Of a stretch of DNA of 17,025 nucleotides, positions 7,711 through 14,801 are shown piece after piece. This stretch comes from WLMZ01 sp039920665 (GTDB lineage: Bacteria; Actinomycetota; Acidimicrobiia; Acidimicrobiales; Ilumatobacteraceae), in contig JBDSDH010000167.1 in the NCBI GenBank assembly GCA_039920665.1, positions 1 through 17,025 on the forward strand, in the 5' to 3' direction. Made by a program: the position numbers and the translations under genes. Each line of letters starts with the position of its first letter. Position 1 is the stretch's first letter. The notes under the pieces were generated by a model. The model did not search any database. It was given only the letters and a program-made list of their open reading frames with translations, and was not told the origin of the DNA.

Positions 7711-8289
7711 GTGATCGATCCCGTCATCAAGCGCAGCCTCGGCCAGATGATGAAAGGCGTCCAACTCGTCGGCGCGACGCATGGTGGGGTGACCCGGGCC
7801 TACTGCAGCCACTGGGTCTGTCAGGTCAGCTTCGAACAACCGATCGTGATGGCGAGCGTTTCGCCCAAACATGACACACACCCGTTGATCGCGGGATCGG
7901 GCGCGTTCTCCGTGTCGATCTTGGCCGGCGATCAGGTCGACGTCGGCCAGTACTTCTCGTATCCCGGACGCAAGTTCCGTTATCTCGCTGACGAGTACCT
8001 CGACGTTCTCGACGATGGCTTGCCCGTCGCTCGCAATGCCATTGCGTGGCTGCGCTGTGAAGTGTTCGAGACCAAGCCGATGTTCGATCACGATCTGTTC
8101 TTCGCCCGGGTGGTCGAGGTCGGACCCGGCCGCTTGAAGGCGCCTCCGCTGCTGTACAGCAGCCGGCTCGGCTGGCGGATCACCGGCGACAAGGCCCGTG
8201 AACCCGGTGTCAGCATTCGTGACGCCCTGCTCGAACGGCTCTCCGCAATGGGCTTCGAGGACGAACCAGAGACCACCGTCGAGGAGTGA
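7711..8289 (+). CDS. Flavin reductase-like FMN-binding split-barrel protein
   Basis: A 192-residue protein matching the flavin reductase-like domain, which binds FMN and reduces free flavin or acts as the reductase partner of a monooxygenase. Visible pattern: an N-terminal strand GVQLVGATHGGVTRAYCSHW, the FEQPIVMASVSPKHDTHPLI strand-turn at 41-60, GAFSVSILAGDQ at 64-75 and YFSYPGRKF at 81-89. GTG 7711 is chosen because the domain begins at once; an earlier GTG at 7642 would overlap the upstream gene by 53 bases and add unrelated sequence. No monooxygenase gene is adjacent, so the partner is unknown. Confidence 0.75.
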   Translation: MIDPVIKRSLGQMMKGVQLVGATHGGVTRAYCSHWVCQVSFEQPIVMASVSPKHDTHPLIAGSGAFSVSILAGDQVDVGQYFSYPGRKFRYLADEYLDVLDDGLPVARNAIAWLRCEVFETKPMFDHDLFFARVVEVGPGRLKAPPLLYSSRLGWRITGDKAREPGVSIRDALLERLSAMGFEDEPETTVEE

Positions 8290-8301
8290 CCCGAGACCAT
8301 G

Positions 8302-8316
8302 GCATGTGTGACATGC
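8302..8316. promoter_or_regulatory. Palindrome upstream of the acyl-CoA dehydrogenase gene, candidate operator
   Basis: GCATGT and ACATGC flank a 3-base spacer: a perfect 15-base inverted repeat. It lies about 40 bases upstream of the candidate -10 box, a place typical of repressor or activator sites. A TetR- or GntR-type binding site is a guess from its size. Confidence 0.4.
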
Positions 8317-8355
8317 GGCGAGGGCTCCGGTTCTACGCCGATCGACAGCGGTCAG

Positions 8356-8361
8356 TAATCT
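8356..8361 (+). promoter_or_regulatory. -10 box for the acyl-CoA dehydrogenase gene
   Basis: TAATCT is the closest match to TATAAT upstream of ATG 8405 and would give a leader of about 37 bases. Unlike most genes here, this one also has a G-rich stretch (CCGGGGGTT) shortly before the ATG that could act as a weak ribosome site. No clear -35 is seen. Confidence 0.4.
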
Positions 8362-8404
8362 CCCTGCGTTCCATTTTGTCCAGGAAATTCATCCGGGGGT
8401 TGCC

Positions 8405-9622
8405 ATGACTGTCACCGAATCCGCTCCGACCGAAGTACTCACCGCTGATGAACAGCGCGTCGTCGAACTCACCGACAACCTGCTCGCGGAGTTCCCACCG
8501 AAGTCGACCGATGCCATGACATTCCTCGGCGCTCAGTTCGACGCCGGACTCGCGTGGGTGTTCTTCCCCGAGGGCCATGGCGGTCTCGGCCTCAATCCCA
8601 AGCTGCAGAAGTTGGTCAACGAGCGAGTCTTCGCTCAGGGCGCGCCGCACTCCGGTGCTCGCAACCCGATCGGCTACGGAATGTGTGGACCGACCGTTGC
8701 GGTGTGGGGCAGCGAGGACCAGAAAACCAAATACCTCCGCCCGTTGTTCACCGGCGAGGAGATCTGGTGCCAGTTGTTCAGTGAGCCGGGTGCCGGCAGC
8801 GACTTCGCGGGCTTGTCGTCGAAGGGCGTCAAAGACGGTGATGAGTGGATCTGCAACGGCCAGAAGGTGTGGACCACCCTCGGCCACCTGGCCAAGTGGG
8901 GTCTGCTCGTGGTGCGGACCGCGCCCGAAGCCGTCAAGCACGCTGGACTCACCGCATTCGTCGTCGATATGCACGCACCGACCGTGCAGGTGCTGCCGCT
9001 GCGTCAGATGACCGGTGAGGCCGAGTTCAACGAAGTGTTCTTCACCGACACTCGAATCCCGGACAGCGAGATGCTCGGCAAGCCGGGAGACGGCTGGCGG
9101 GTGTCGCTTACCACGTTGATGAACGAGCGGGTCTCGATCGGTGGTTCCATTCCGGCCAAGGGCAGCGGCGTGATCGGCCAACTGATCAAGGTCTGGAACG
9201 ATGCCGCCGACGACCGCAAGACTCCGGCTGTTCGCGACGAGGTGATGAAGCTGTGGAGCAGGGCCGAGATCTTGCGGCTGACCAACATCCGCGCCAACCA
9301 GAACCGCAAGATGGGCGACCCGGGTCCCGAGGGTTCGATCGGCAAGGGCGCCTCGGCCGAGCTCAACAAGGACGTCTACAACATGATCGTCGATCTGCTC
9401 GGTGCGGACGGGATGCTCTATGGCAGCTATGCGATGGTGCAGCCGGACAGCGCAATGGGCTTCGACTCGCTGCAGAAGGGCTTCCTGCGGATGCGGGCCA
9501 ACTCGATCGAGGGTGGCACGACCGAAGTGATGAAGAACATCCTCGGTGAGCGCGTGCTCGGCCTTCCCGGTGACGTCCGCGTCGACCGCGACCGCCCGTG
9601 GAGCGAAGTCCCCCGCAACTGA
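8405..9622 (+). CDS. Acyl-CoA dehydrogenase (FadE-like flavoprotein)
   Basis: FAD-dependent enzyme that would form the alpha-beta double bond of an acyl-CoA and pass electrons to electron-transfer flavoprotein. It has 405 residues, the normal length. Motifs: FSEPGAGSDFA at 125-135 (FAD contact), VWTTLGHLAKW at 155-165, EFNEVFFTDTRIP at 207-219, and the C-terminal SIEGGTTEVMKNILGERVLG at 367-386. The N-terminal 40 residues lack a signal. It has its own candidate promoter and operator-like palindrome. Together with two ligases and an aldehyde dehydrogenase it makes this region look like fatty- or aromatic-acid catabolism; chain length or steroid specificity is not assignable. Confidence 0.94.
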   Translation: MTVTESAPTEVLTADEQRVVELTDNLLAEFPPKSTDAMTFLGAQFDAGLAWVFFPEGHGGLGLNPKLQKLVNERVFAQGAPHSGARNPIGYGMCGPTVAVWGSEDQKTKYLRPLFTGEEIWCQLFSEPGAGSDFAGLSSKGVKDGDEWICNGQKVWTTLGHLAKWGLLVVRTAPEAVKHAGLTAFVVDMHAPTVQVLPLRQMTGEAEFNEVFFTDTRIPDSEMLGKPGDGWRVSLTTLMNERVSIGGSIPAKGSGVIGQLIKVWNDAADDRKTPAVRDEVMKLWSRAEILRLTNIRANQNRKMGDPGPEGSIGKGASAELNKDVYNMIVDLLGADGMLYGSYAMVQPDSAMGFDSLQKGFLRMRANSIEGGTTEVMKNILGERVLGLPGDVRVDRDRPWSEVPRN

Positions 9623-9641
9623 CGAAGTCGTGACGAGCGGA

Positions 9642-9671
9642 ACTCCAGTGGCTGTCGACAGCCGCTGGAGT
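9642..9671. terminator. Long near-perfect inverted repeat in a convergent gap
   Basis: Outer arms ACTCCAG and CTGGAGT enclose the perfect palindrome GGCTGTCGACAGCC, with a single T·G pair at the junction. It starts 20 bases after the acyl-CoA dehydrogenase stop. There is no T-tract on either side. It may be a U-less terminator, or one of a pair of protein-binding palindromes together with 9690-9703. Confidence 0.5.
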
Positions 9672-9689
9672 CCCCTGTGGTTGCCGGGA

Positions 9690-9703
9690 GGCTGTCGACA
9701 GCC
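9690..9703. repeat. Second copy of the GGCTGTCGACAGCC palindrome
   Basis: Identical to the core of the upstream inverted repeat, with a centre-to-centre distance of 40 bases. It lies 27 bases beyond the stop of the minus-strand CopD-like gene. Confidence 0.85.
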
Positions 9704-9730
9704 AAACGTGTCCCAGATATTGCTGAGACC

Positions 9731-10135
9731 TCAGCGGCCGGTGCGGAGCAGGATGCCGAGAAAGACCGCTGCAATCGAGGCGACCAGCCCGACCGCGCCA
9801 CCGATTGCCAGCGCGACCTTGCTCCTGGCTGCGATGTGGGCGGCAGCTGCTGCGCCGGCGGTGATCGCAACCAAGATCTTGACGAACACGGTGACCTGGT
9901 AGTTCGTCGGGGCATCGGTGACATTGACCTCGGTCAGGTTCCACAACCCGGTCACCACCAGCACCGCAAATGCTGGCCACGCGATCCGGTTGAACGCCTT
10001 GGCCGCCTTCTTCGCCAGGCCCTCGGTGCCGCGCAGCAGCGGTACCAGTGCGGCGAGCACGACTTGCCCTCCGACCCAGATGCAGGCCGCCAGGACGTGC
10101 AGCGTCAGGCGAATGGTGGCAGAGGTGGGCGACAT
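9731..10135 (-). CDS. Small CopD-like integral membrane protein
   Basis: A 134-residue protein with four predicted membrane helices at about 9-33, 52-68, 82-104 and 106-131. The first helix, LHVLAACIWVGGQVV, has the His-Val-Trp-Gly pattern of CopD/DUF2269-type membrane proteins, some of which are tied to copper handling or haem. No second metal motif is evident, so copper transport is only a suggestion. ATG 10135 is chosen; GTG 10138 and earlier GTGs are in frame. It starts 46 bases after the ispH stop on the same strand, so it is probably the second gene of an ispH transcript. The much longer open frame upstream of ATG 10135 is a shadow of ispH. Confidence 0.7.
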   Translation of the reverse strand: MSPTSATIRLTLHVLAACIWVGGQVVLAALVPLLRGTEGLAKKAAKAFNRIAWPAFAVLVVTGLWNLTEVNVTDAPTNYQVTVFVKILVAITAGAAAAAHIAARSKVALAIGGAVGLVASIAAVFLGILLRTGR

Positions 10136-10181
10136 CACGCCGCCCAGCCTGACCACGCGCACGCGCTGGCGCCAAATGTCG

Positions 10182-11213
10182 TCAGCGGGCGAGGGCCGCG
10201 AGGATCTCGCTGGCGGGCACAGCTCGATCGTCGATCGCCGCCGCGTCCGACGCTGCACCGAGCAGTACGGCTGCGGCACGGCTGATCGCCGCCTGCAGGT
10301 CGCGGATGTTGCGCGGCGGCGGGAAGTACTCGTCCTCGTCGACTGTTCGAACGGTCTCGACGCCATGTTTCGGCGCGAGGTGTCGAACGACGGCTTGGAC
10401 GAGGTCCTCAGGAGCAGAGGCGCCGGCGGTCAGACCGACCACACCGTGCAGGTCATCGGGAAGTTCGTCGACGTGATTGATCCGGAACACCCGCGGACAT
10501 CCGGCTTCGATGGCCAACTTCTCGAGCGCTCGGGTGTTCGATGAATTGGCCGAGCCGATCACGATCAAGGCGTCGACCCTGGACGAGATGCTCATCAATG
10601 CCGACTGGCGGTTGGTGGTGGCGAAACACAGATCGCTGCGACCGGGCGACCACACGTCCGGATATCGCTGGCGCACCGCCACCGCGACGCCTTCCCAATC
10701 GCGGTGCGACAGCGTGGTTTGGGCCAGGAGGGCGACCGGTTCGTCGAACTGGGGGAGCGCCGCAACCTCGGCAACCGACTCGACCCGGCTGATCGAAGTC
10801 GGGGCAACAGCCATTGTCCCGATCGCCTCTTCGTGACCCTCGTGACCGACGTAGACGATTCGGTAGCCCTTTCCCGCGCGCACCTTGACCTCGTGATGGA
10901 CCTTGGTGACCAGCGGGCAGACGGAATCCACCACGTAGCTGCCGCGGCTGCGAGCGGCGGCCACGACCTCGGGCGCCGATCCGTGGGCAGAGAGCATGAT
11001 CGGACTGCCGACCGGCACTTCGTTGATGTCGTCGACAAACACCACGCCCTGGGCCTCGAACTGCTCGACGATCAGCTTGTTGTGCACGATCTCGTGATAG
11101 CAGTAGACGGGGGCCGGGAAGCTACGGACCATGAATGCCAAGGCTTTGATCGCCATCTCGACGCCCGCGCAGAACCCTCTCGGCTCCGCCAGTAGCACCC
11201 GATCGACATCCAT
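10182..11213 (-). CDS. ispH: 4-hydroxy-3-methylbut-2-enyl diphosphate reductase (IspH/LytB)
   Basis: Last enzyme of the MEP isoprenoid pathway: reduces HMBPP to IPP and DMAPP using a 4Fe-4S cluster. The protein has 343 residues. Three cluster cysteines are visible: Cys15 (RGFCAGV), Cys99 (SVCPLV) and Cys196 (DLCFAT). Substrate-binding residues are also present: His44 (VHN), His77 (AHG), His127 with Glu129, Thr167 (AQTTLS) and the GSANSSNT stretch at 220-227. All key residues are there, so it should be functional. The start is supported by a -10 box six bases upstream (leaderless). It is divergent from the DUF512 gene. Its presence implies the MEP route, as usual for this phylum. Confidence 0.97.
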   Translation of the reverse strand: MDVDRVLLAEPRGFCAGVEMAIKALAFMVRSFPAPVYCYHEIVHNKLIVEQFEAQGVVFVDDINEVPVGSPIMLSAHGSAPEVVAAARSRGSYVVDSVCPLVTKVHHEVKVRAGKGYRIVYVGHEGHEEAIGTMAVAPTSISRVESVAEVAALPQFDEPVALLAQTTLSHRDWEGVAVAVRQRYPDVWSPGRSDLCFATTNRQSALMSISSRVDALIVIGSANSSNTRALEKLAIEAGCPRVFRINHVDELPDDLHGVVGLTAGASAPEDLVQAVVRHLAPKHGVETVRTVDEDEYFPPPRNIRDLQAAISRAAAVLLGAASDAAAIDDRAVPASEILAALAR

Positions 11214-11219
11214 GGTTGC

Positions 11220-11225
11220 AGGCTA
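11220..11225 (-). promoter_or_regulatory. -10 box for leaderless ispH mRNA
   Basis: On the minus strand this reads TAGCCT, six bases before ATG 11213, with no Shine-Dalgarno. Confidence 0.55.
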
Positions 11226-11315
11226 CCGGTGGCCGCCCGGCCGCCGTGATCGATGCTGCCGCCCCTCACCCAGCGCTCGGCGGTCGGGTCCGGAGGGCAG
11301 TGGATTGGACGCCGG

Positions 11316-11321
11316 TAGCCT
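11316..11321 (+). promoter_or_regulatory. -10 box for the DUF512-der operon
   Basis: TAGCCT, nine bases before ATG 11331, the same hexamer as the divergent ispH box. The leader would be zero to two bases long. No clear -35 element. Confidence 0.5.
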
Positions 11322-11330
11322 TGACGGGCT

Positions 11331-12782
11331 ATGTCCCTGCCCACCGTCTCTCTTGTCGCGCCAGGGTCACCGGCCGAGGTGGCAGGTCTGCGTGCTGGCG
11401 ATGAGGTCATCACCCTCAACGGGCAGGTACCGCGCGACATCATCGAGTGGCAGTTCCTCGCTGACGAGGCCGAGGTCGATCTCGAGGTCCGCCGTGGCAA
11501 CGTCGAGCTGCAGATCGAGGTGGTCAAGGCGGAGGGCCAACCGCTCGGCGCCGAGGTCGAGAGTGCGCTGTTCGACCGGGTTCGCACGTGCGACAACCAC
11601 TGCGAGTTCTGCTTCATCTACCAGTTGCCCAAGGGTCTCCGCCGCAGCCTGTACTTGAAGGACGACGACTACCGCCTCAGCTTTCTGTACGGCAACTTCA
11701 CCACCCTGACCCGATTCACCGAGGCGGATCTCGAACGAGTGATCACCGAGCGCCTGTCGCCGCTGCACGTCAGCATCCATGCCACCGACCCGGACGTGCG
11801 CAGCCGGATGCTGAAGAACCCTCGGGGCGGAATGAGTCTGCGTTGGCTGCGTGTCCTGCTCGACAACAACATCACGGTGCACGGACAGATCGTCGTCTGC
11901 CCCGGCGTCAACGATGGCGCAGTGCTCGAGAACACGCTCGCTGGAGTACTCGACCAGTACCCGGAGTTGGCGTCGATCGCCTGCGTTCCGCTCGGTCTGA
12001 GCAAGTTCAATGCCGAATCTGCGATGCGAATCCACACCCTCGACGAAGCCCAGGCAGTGGTCGACATCGTCCACGATTGGCAGGACATCTTCCTGGCGAC
12101 TGTCGGGCACCGGATGGTGTTCGCTGCGGACGAGTACTACATCATGTCCGGGCGTCCGTTTCCGTCTGCTGACACCTATGCCGGATTCGACATGCACGAG
12201 GACGGCATCGGGATGGCTCGCACGTTCGCGATGGAGTTCACCGGCGAGGTCGACACCCCGGTCGGTCCTCAGAGCGGCTTCTTCGCGTGGGTCGACGGCG
12301 CACCGGCGGAGGGGTACCGCGCCCCGCGAAACCCGGCCGGAGACACTGGTCTTCGTGGCGGCTGCGGCACGGGCGGCGAGCAGGGTGGCGTTATGCTGCG
12401 GCCTCGAGCCAACGCTCCTGTCGGCATTCTCACCGGTGCATTCGGCGCCACCATTCTCCAGCCGCTGATTGCCGATCTCGGTCGAGATGATGTGCGGGTG
12501 ATCCCCGTCGCCAACGAGTTCTTCGGCGGCAACACCGCCGTCACCGGGTTGATGGTCGGCGAAGACATCGCGCGAGTTCTGGCCGATCAGCCGATGACCC
12601 ACCGCTACCTGCTTCCCGACGTCTGCCTCAGCGAAGGTCGCTTCCTCGACGGCACGACCGTCGGCTCTCTTCCTCGAGCGGTCGAGGTGGTGCCCACCAA
12701 CGGCATCGCCCTTCGCCATGCCCTCGGCCTTCCCGCAGCGCCAACGCGACTGCAACCTGCAACCACTGGACCCCTGCAATGA
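11331..12782 (+). CDS. DUF512 family protein: PDZ-like, radical-SAM-type cluster motif and DUF512 domain
   Basis: A 483-residue cytoplasmic iron-sulfur protein of unknown reaction. Residues 3-65 resemble a PDZ domain (GSPAEVAGLRAGDEVITLNG). Next comes a CX3CX2C motif, Cys87-Cys91-Cys94 (CDNHCEFC), the spacing of radical SAM enzymes, followed by FIYQLPKGLRRSLY and a TIM-barrel-like middle with HVSIHATDPDVRSRML. The C-terminal half is DUF512, with EFFGGNTAVTGLMVGEDI at 396-413 and LPDVCLSEGRFLDG. Extra cysteines are at 190, 218, 345 and 432. Its stop overlaps the der start as ATGA, indicating coupled translation. A DUF512 gene next to der is a recurrent arrangement in bacteria as I recall, hinting at a role in ribosome assembly or RNA/protein modification; this is not proven. 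Confidence 0.88.
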   Translation: MSLPTVSLVAPGSPAEVAGLRAGDEVITLNGQVPRDIIEWQFLADEAEVDLEVRRGNVELQIEVVKAEGQPLGAEVESALFDRVRTCDNHCEFCFIYQLPKGLRRSLYLKDDDYRLSFLYGNFTTLTRFTEADLERVITERLSPLHVSIHATDPDVRSRMLKNPRGGMSLRWLRVLLDNNITVHGQIVVCPGVNDGAVLENTLAGVLDQYPELASIACVPLGLSKFNAESAMRIHTLDEAQAVVDIVHDWQDIFLATVGHRMVFAADEYYIMSGRPFPSADTYAGFDMHEDGIGMARTFAMEFTGEVDTPVGPQSGFFAWVDGAPAEGYRAPRNPAGDTGLRGGCGTGGEQGGVMLRPRANAPVGILTGAFGATILQPLIADLGRDDVRVIPVANEFFGGNTAVTGLMVGEDIARVLADQPMTHRYLLPDVCLSEGRFLDGTTVGSLPRAVEVVPTNGIALRHALGLPAAPTRLQPATTGPLQ

Positions 12783-14149
12783 CCCCCCCTATGACTGATG
12801 TAGAAGAAAAAGATGTCTCCCACCTGCCGACGGTGGTGATCGTCGGACGCCCCAATGTCGGCAAGAGCACGCTGTTCAACCGCATCGTGGGCGAACAGGT
12901 CGCGATCGTCGAGGACCGCCCCGGTGTGACCCGCGACCGCAAGGCCGTCGAGGCCGAATGGCTCGGACGCCCGTTCCTGTTGGTCGACACCGGGGGCTGG
13001 CTGCCTCGCGGCAGTGAGCTCGACGAGAAGGTCAGTCGCCAAGTCGAAGCCGCCGTCCGCGAAGCCGATCTGGTTCTGTTCATCGCCGACGCATCGGTCG
13101 GGATGACCGACGATGACGAGTCGATCGCACTGTGGCTGCGCCAGATCAGGCCGCCCGTGCTGCTGGTGGTCAACAAGGCCGACAACGATCGCCGCGAGAG
13201 CGACCGTTGGGAGTTCCTCGCACTCGGCCTCGGCGATCCGCTTCCGGTCAGCGCACTGCACGGCCGTCGCGCCGGCGACCTGCTCGACGAGGTCATTGCC
13301 CGAATTCCCGACGTCAGCGAAGGCGCCGAGACCCAGCTTGCCGAGGACGATCCGGACTGGGTTCCGCCGGAGATCGCACCACCTCGCGTCGCGATCGTCG
13401 GTCGCCCCAACGTCGGCAAGAGCACATTGTTCAACCGGCTCGTCGGCGCCGATCGCTCCGTCGTCCACGACATGCCCGGCACCACTCGCGACGCGATCGA
13501 CACGCTCGTCGAGACCGAGGACGGCCCGATCGTGTTCGTCGACACAGCCGGTATGCGCCGCCGCAGCAAGATCGACGACTCAGCCGAGTACTACTCACTC
13601 GTGCGTGCCCTGCGTGCCATCGACGACAGCGACATCGCACTGTTCGTGATCGACGCAACCGAGGGCGTCACCGGCCAGGACCAGCGCCTTGCCGAGCGAG
13701 TCGATGCAGCCGGCTGCCCGATCGTGTTGATGCTCAACAAATGGGAGCTGATCGAAGACGCCGAGCAGCGGCTCGACATCGTCGCCGATGTCAAACGCAA
13801 ACTCGGCTTCATCGGCGACGCCCCGATCCTCAAGATCTCGGCGCTCAGCGGCAAGGGCGTGCACAAGCTCCGGCCGGTCCTGCAGGACGCCATCGAGCAG
13901 TACCACCGCCGTGTCCCGACCCGTGACGTCAACAAGGTGATTGCAGCTGCCCAGCAGAAGCAGCCGGCCCCTGGTGGTACCCGGGTGCTGTATGCGATGC
14001 AGGGCGCCACCGAGCCGCCGACGTTCACGTTGTTAGTCAACCGCGAGTTGCCGAGCACCTACTTGCGCTACATCGAGCGCAGCATTCGTGAGGCTTTCGA
14101 GTTCGGATCGACACCCATCAAGTTGCGCGTTCGGCGCCGCACCGAATAG
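12779..14149 (+). CDS. der: Ribosome biogenesis GTPase Der (EngA)
   Basis: Double-domain GTPase that acts in maturation of the 50S ribosomal subunit. It has 456 residues. GTPase domain 1 has GRPNVGKS at 23-30, DTGGW at 70-74 and NKAD at 132-135. Domain 2 has GRPNVGKS at 208-215, MPGTTRD at 232-238, DTAGM at 255-259 and NKWE at 320-323. The KH-like C-terminal domain runs from about 375 to 453 and ends in a basic tail. All nucleotide-binding motifs are intact. ATG 12779 overlaps the DUF512 stop by the ATGA rule; ATG 12791 is four codons on, after a C7 run, and could be used instead. A zinc-ribbon gene follows after 9 bases. Confidence 0.97.
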   Translation: MTPPMTDVEEKDVSHLPTVVIVGRPNVGKSTLFNRIVGEQVAIVEDRPGVTRDRKAVEAEWLGRPFLLVDTGGWLPRGSELDEKVSRQVEAAVREADLVLFIADASVGMTDDDESIALWLRQIRPPVLLVVNKADNDRRESDRWEFLALGLGDPLPVSALHGRRAGDLLDEVIARIPDVSEGAETQLAEDDPDWVPPEIAPPRVAIVGRPNVGKSTLFNRLVGADRSVVHDMPGTTRDAIDTLVETEDGPIVFVDTAGMRRRSKIDDSAEYYSLVRALRAIDDSDIALFVIDATEGVTGQDQRLAERVDAAGCPIVLMLNKWELIEDAEQRLDIVADVKRKLGFIGDAPILKISALSGKGVHKLRPVLQDAIEQYHRRVPTRDVNKVIAAAQQKQPAPGGTRVLYAMQGATEPPTFTLLVNRELPSTYLRYIERSIREAFEFGSTPIKLRVRRRTE

Positions 14150-14158
14150 TAACGACGT

Positions 14159-14425
14159 ATGCCTTGGTGTGAGGATTGCTCGAAATACCACGCGCCGTCG
14201 GCGATGAACGCCAATGGGACATGCCCCACGTGTGGACGGCTGATCCAGGAATCGGCGCCGCCAGAACGGGTGACGGCCAAGAACATCAATCTCAAACAGC
14301 TCGCAGCTGGCGAGGGCGCCGATGAGGACGATGAGGACGACGAAGGTGCTCCGTGGCATTTCAAGCTGTTGATGGTGTTGATGGTGTTGTACCTCGCCTG
14401 GCGAGTGTTCAACTTGTTCCGCTGA
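14159..14425 (+). CDS. Small zinc-ribbon protein with acidic linker and C-terminal membrane anchor
   Basis: An 88-residue protein. Two CxxC pairs, Cys4/Cys7 and Cys22/Cys25, form a likely zinc ribbon at the N-terminus. Residues 52-63 are almost all Asp/Glu. Residues 68-86 (FKLLMVLMVLYLAWRVFNLF) make a single membrane helix close to the C-terminus, so the ribbon probably faces the cytoplasm. It follows der by 9 bases and is surely co-transcribed. I recognise the architecture, not a named family; similar short ribbon-plus-helix proteins occur in actinomycetes. It could help place a ribosome or RNA factor at the membrane, but this rests on context alone. Confidence 0.72.
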   Translation: MPWCEDCSKYHAPSAMNANGTCPTCGRLIQESAPPERVTAKNINLKQLAAGEGADEDDEDDEGAPWHFKLLMVLMVLYLAWRVFNLFR

Positions 14426-14448
14426 TCACGTCCGCTCTTCGGGTCCGA

Positions 14449-14487
14449 TGATCCTGGTCCGCTGATCCTGGTCCGCTGATCGTGGAC
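14449..14487. repeat. 14-bp tandem repeat after the der operon
   Basis: TGATCCTGGTCCGC occurs at 14449-14462 and 14463-14476, followed by a partial TGATCGTGGAC. A related TGATCACGTCCGC overlaps the preceding stop codon at 14423-14435. No strong hairpin is formed. Confidence 0.8.
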
Positions 14488-14514
14488 AAGTCGTTGGGAC
14501 TGGTGCAGGACTCA

Positions 14515-14533
14515 ATGAGTACTGGTTACTCAT
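14515..14533. promoter_or_regulatory. Inverted repeat upstream of the IPDIS-repeat gene, candidate operator
   Basis: ATGAGTA and TACTCAT flank CTGGT, a perfect 7-base inverted repeat. Just upstream, ACTCA at 14510-14514 is a third half-site, forming ACTCAATGAGT. It lies 20-40 bases before the candidate GATACT -10 at 14555-14560. Confidence 0.35.
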
Positions 14534-14584
14534 CCGGTCGCACCACCGTCGTTCGATACTGCTCCTGTCATCAACACGCCTTCT

Positions 14585-14590
14585 GAGGAG
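14585..14590 (+). promoter_or_regulatory. Strong Shine-Dalgarno before GTG 14596
   Basis: GAGGAG with a 5-base spacer to GTG 14596 is the best ribosome site in the window. It marks that GTG as the real start, although the downstream frame is different (see the 14596-14801 entry). Confidence 0.75.
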
Positions 14591-14595
14591 CACTC

Positions 14596-14801
14596 GTGAA
14601 CGTCCCCCCGGTTTCCCCGGACCACCGCAGCAACCGAACCCGGGCCAGCCCACTCCGGGTTCGCCGTATCCCGGTCAGGCCCATCCCGGCTCGCCGTTTC
14701 CGACGCAGCCGCCGCTACCCGGCGCTGGCTTCGGTGCCCCCTCGCCATCGCCCTTCACGCCTGGTGCAACATTCGGTGGGCCGCAAGGCAACCAGAGTTG
14801 G
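14596..14801 (+). other. N-terminal part of the IPDIS-repeat gene, out of frame by one base
   Basis: From GTG 14596 the frame gives Met-Asn-Val-Pro-Pro and then an Arg-rich stretch ending at 14844. Moving back one base within the C6 run at 14604-14609 instead gives a long Pro/Gly/Gln-rich stretch (for example PGFPGPPQQPNPGQPTPG) that runs in frame into the ATG 14802 protein with no stop. That composition is typical of the cytoplasmic N-termini of actinomycete single-pass proteins. The downstream frame has no ATG, GTG or TTG between the stop at 14463 and ATG 14802. The joined protein would have 352 residues. Confidence 0.7.

Noticed and set aside
11367..12779. 470-codon open frame on the minus strand opposite the DUF512 gene
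   Set aside because: Antisense shadow with His/Arg/Asp/Val-rich, family-less sequence; the plus-strand gene has clear motifs.
12605..13569. Overlapping minus-strand open frames (287 and 313 codons) opposite der
   Set aside because: Both are antisense to the conserved GTPase motifs of Der and show only low-complexity Arg/Ser/Thr-rich text.
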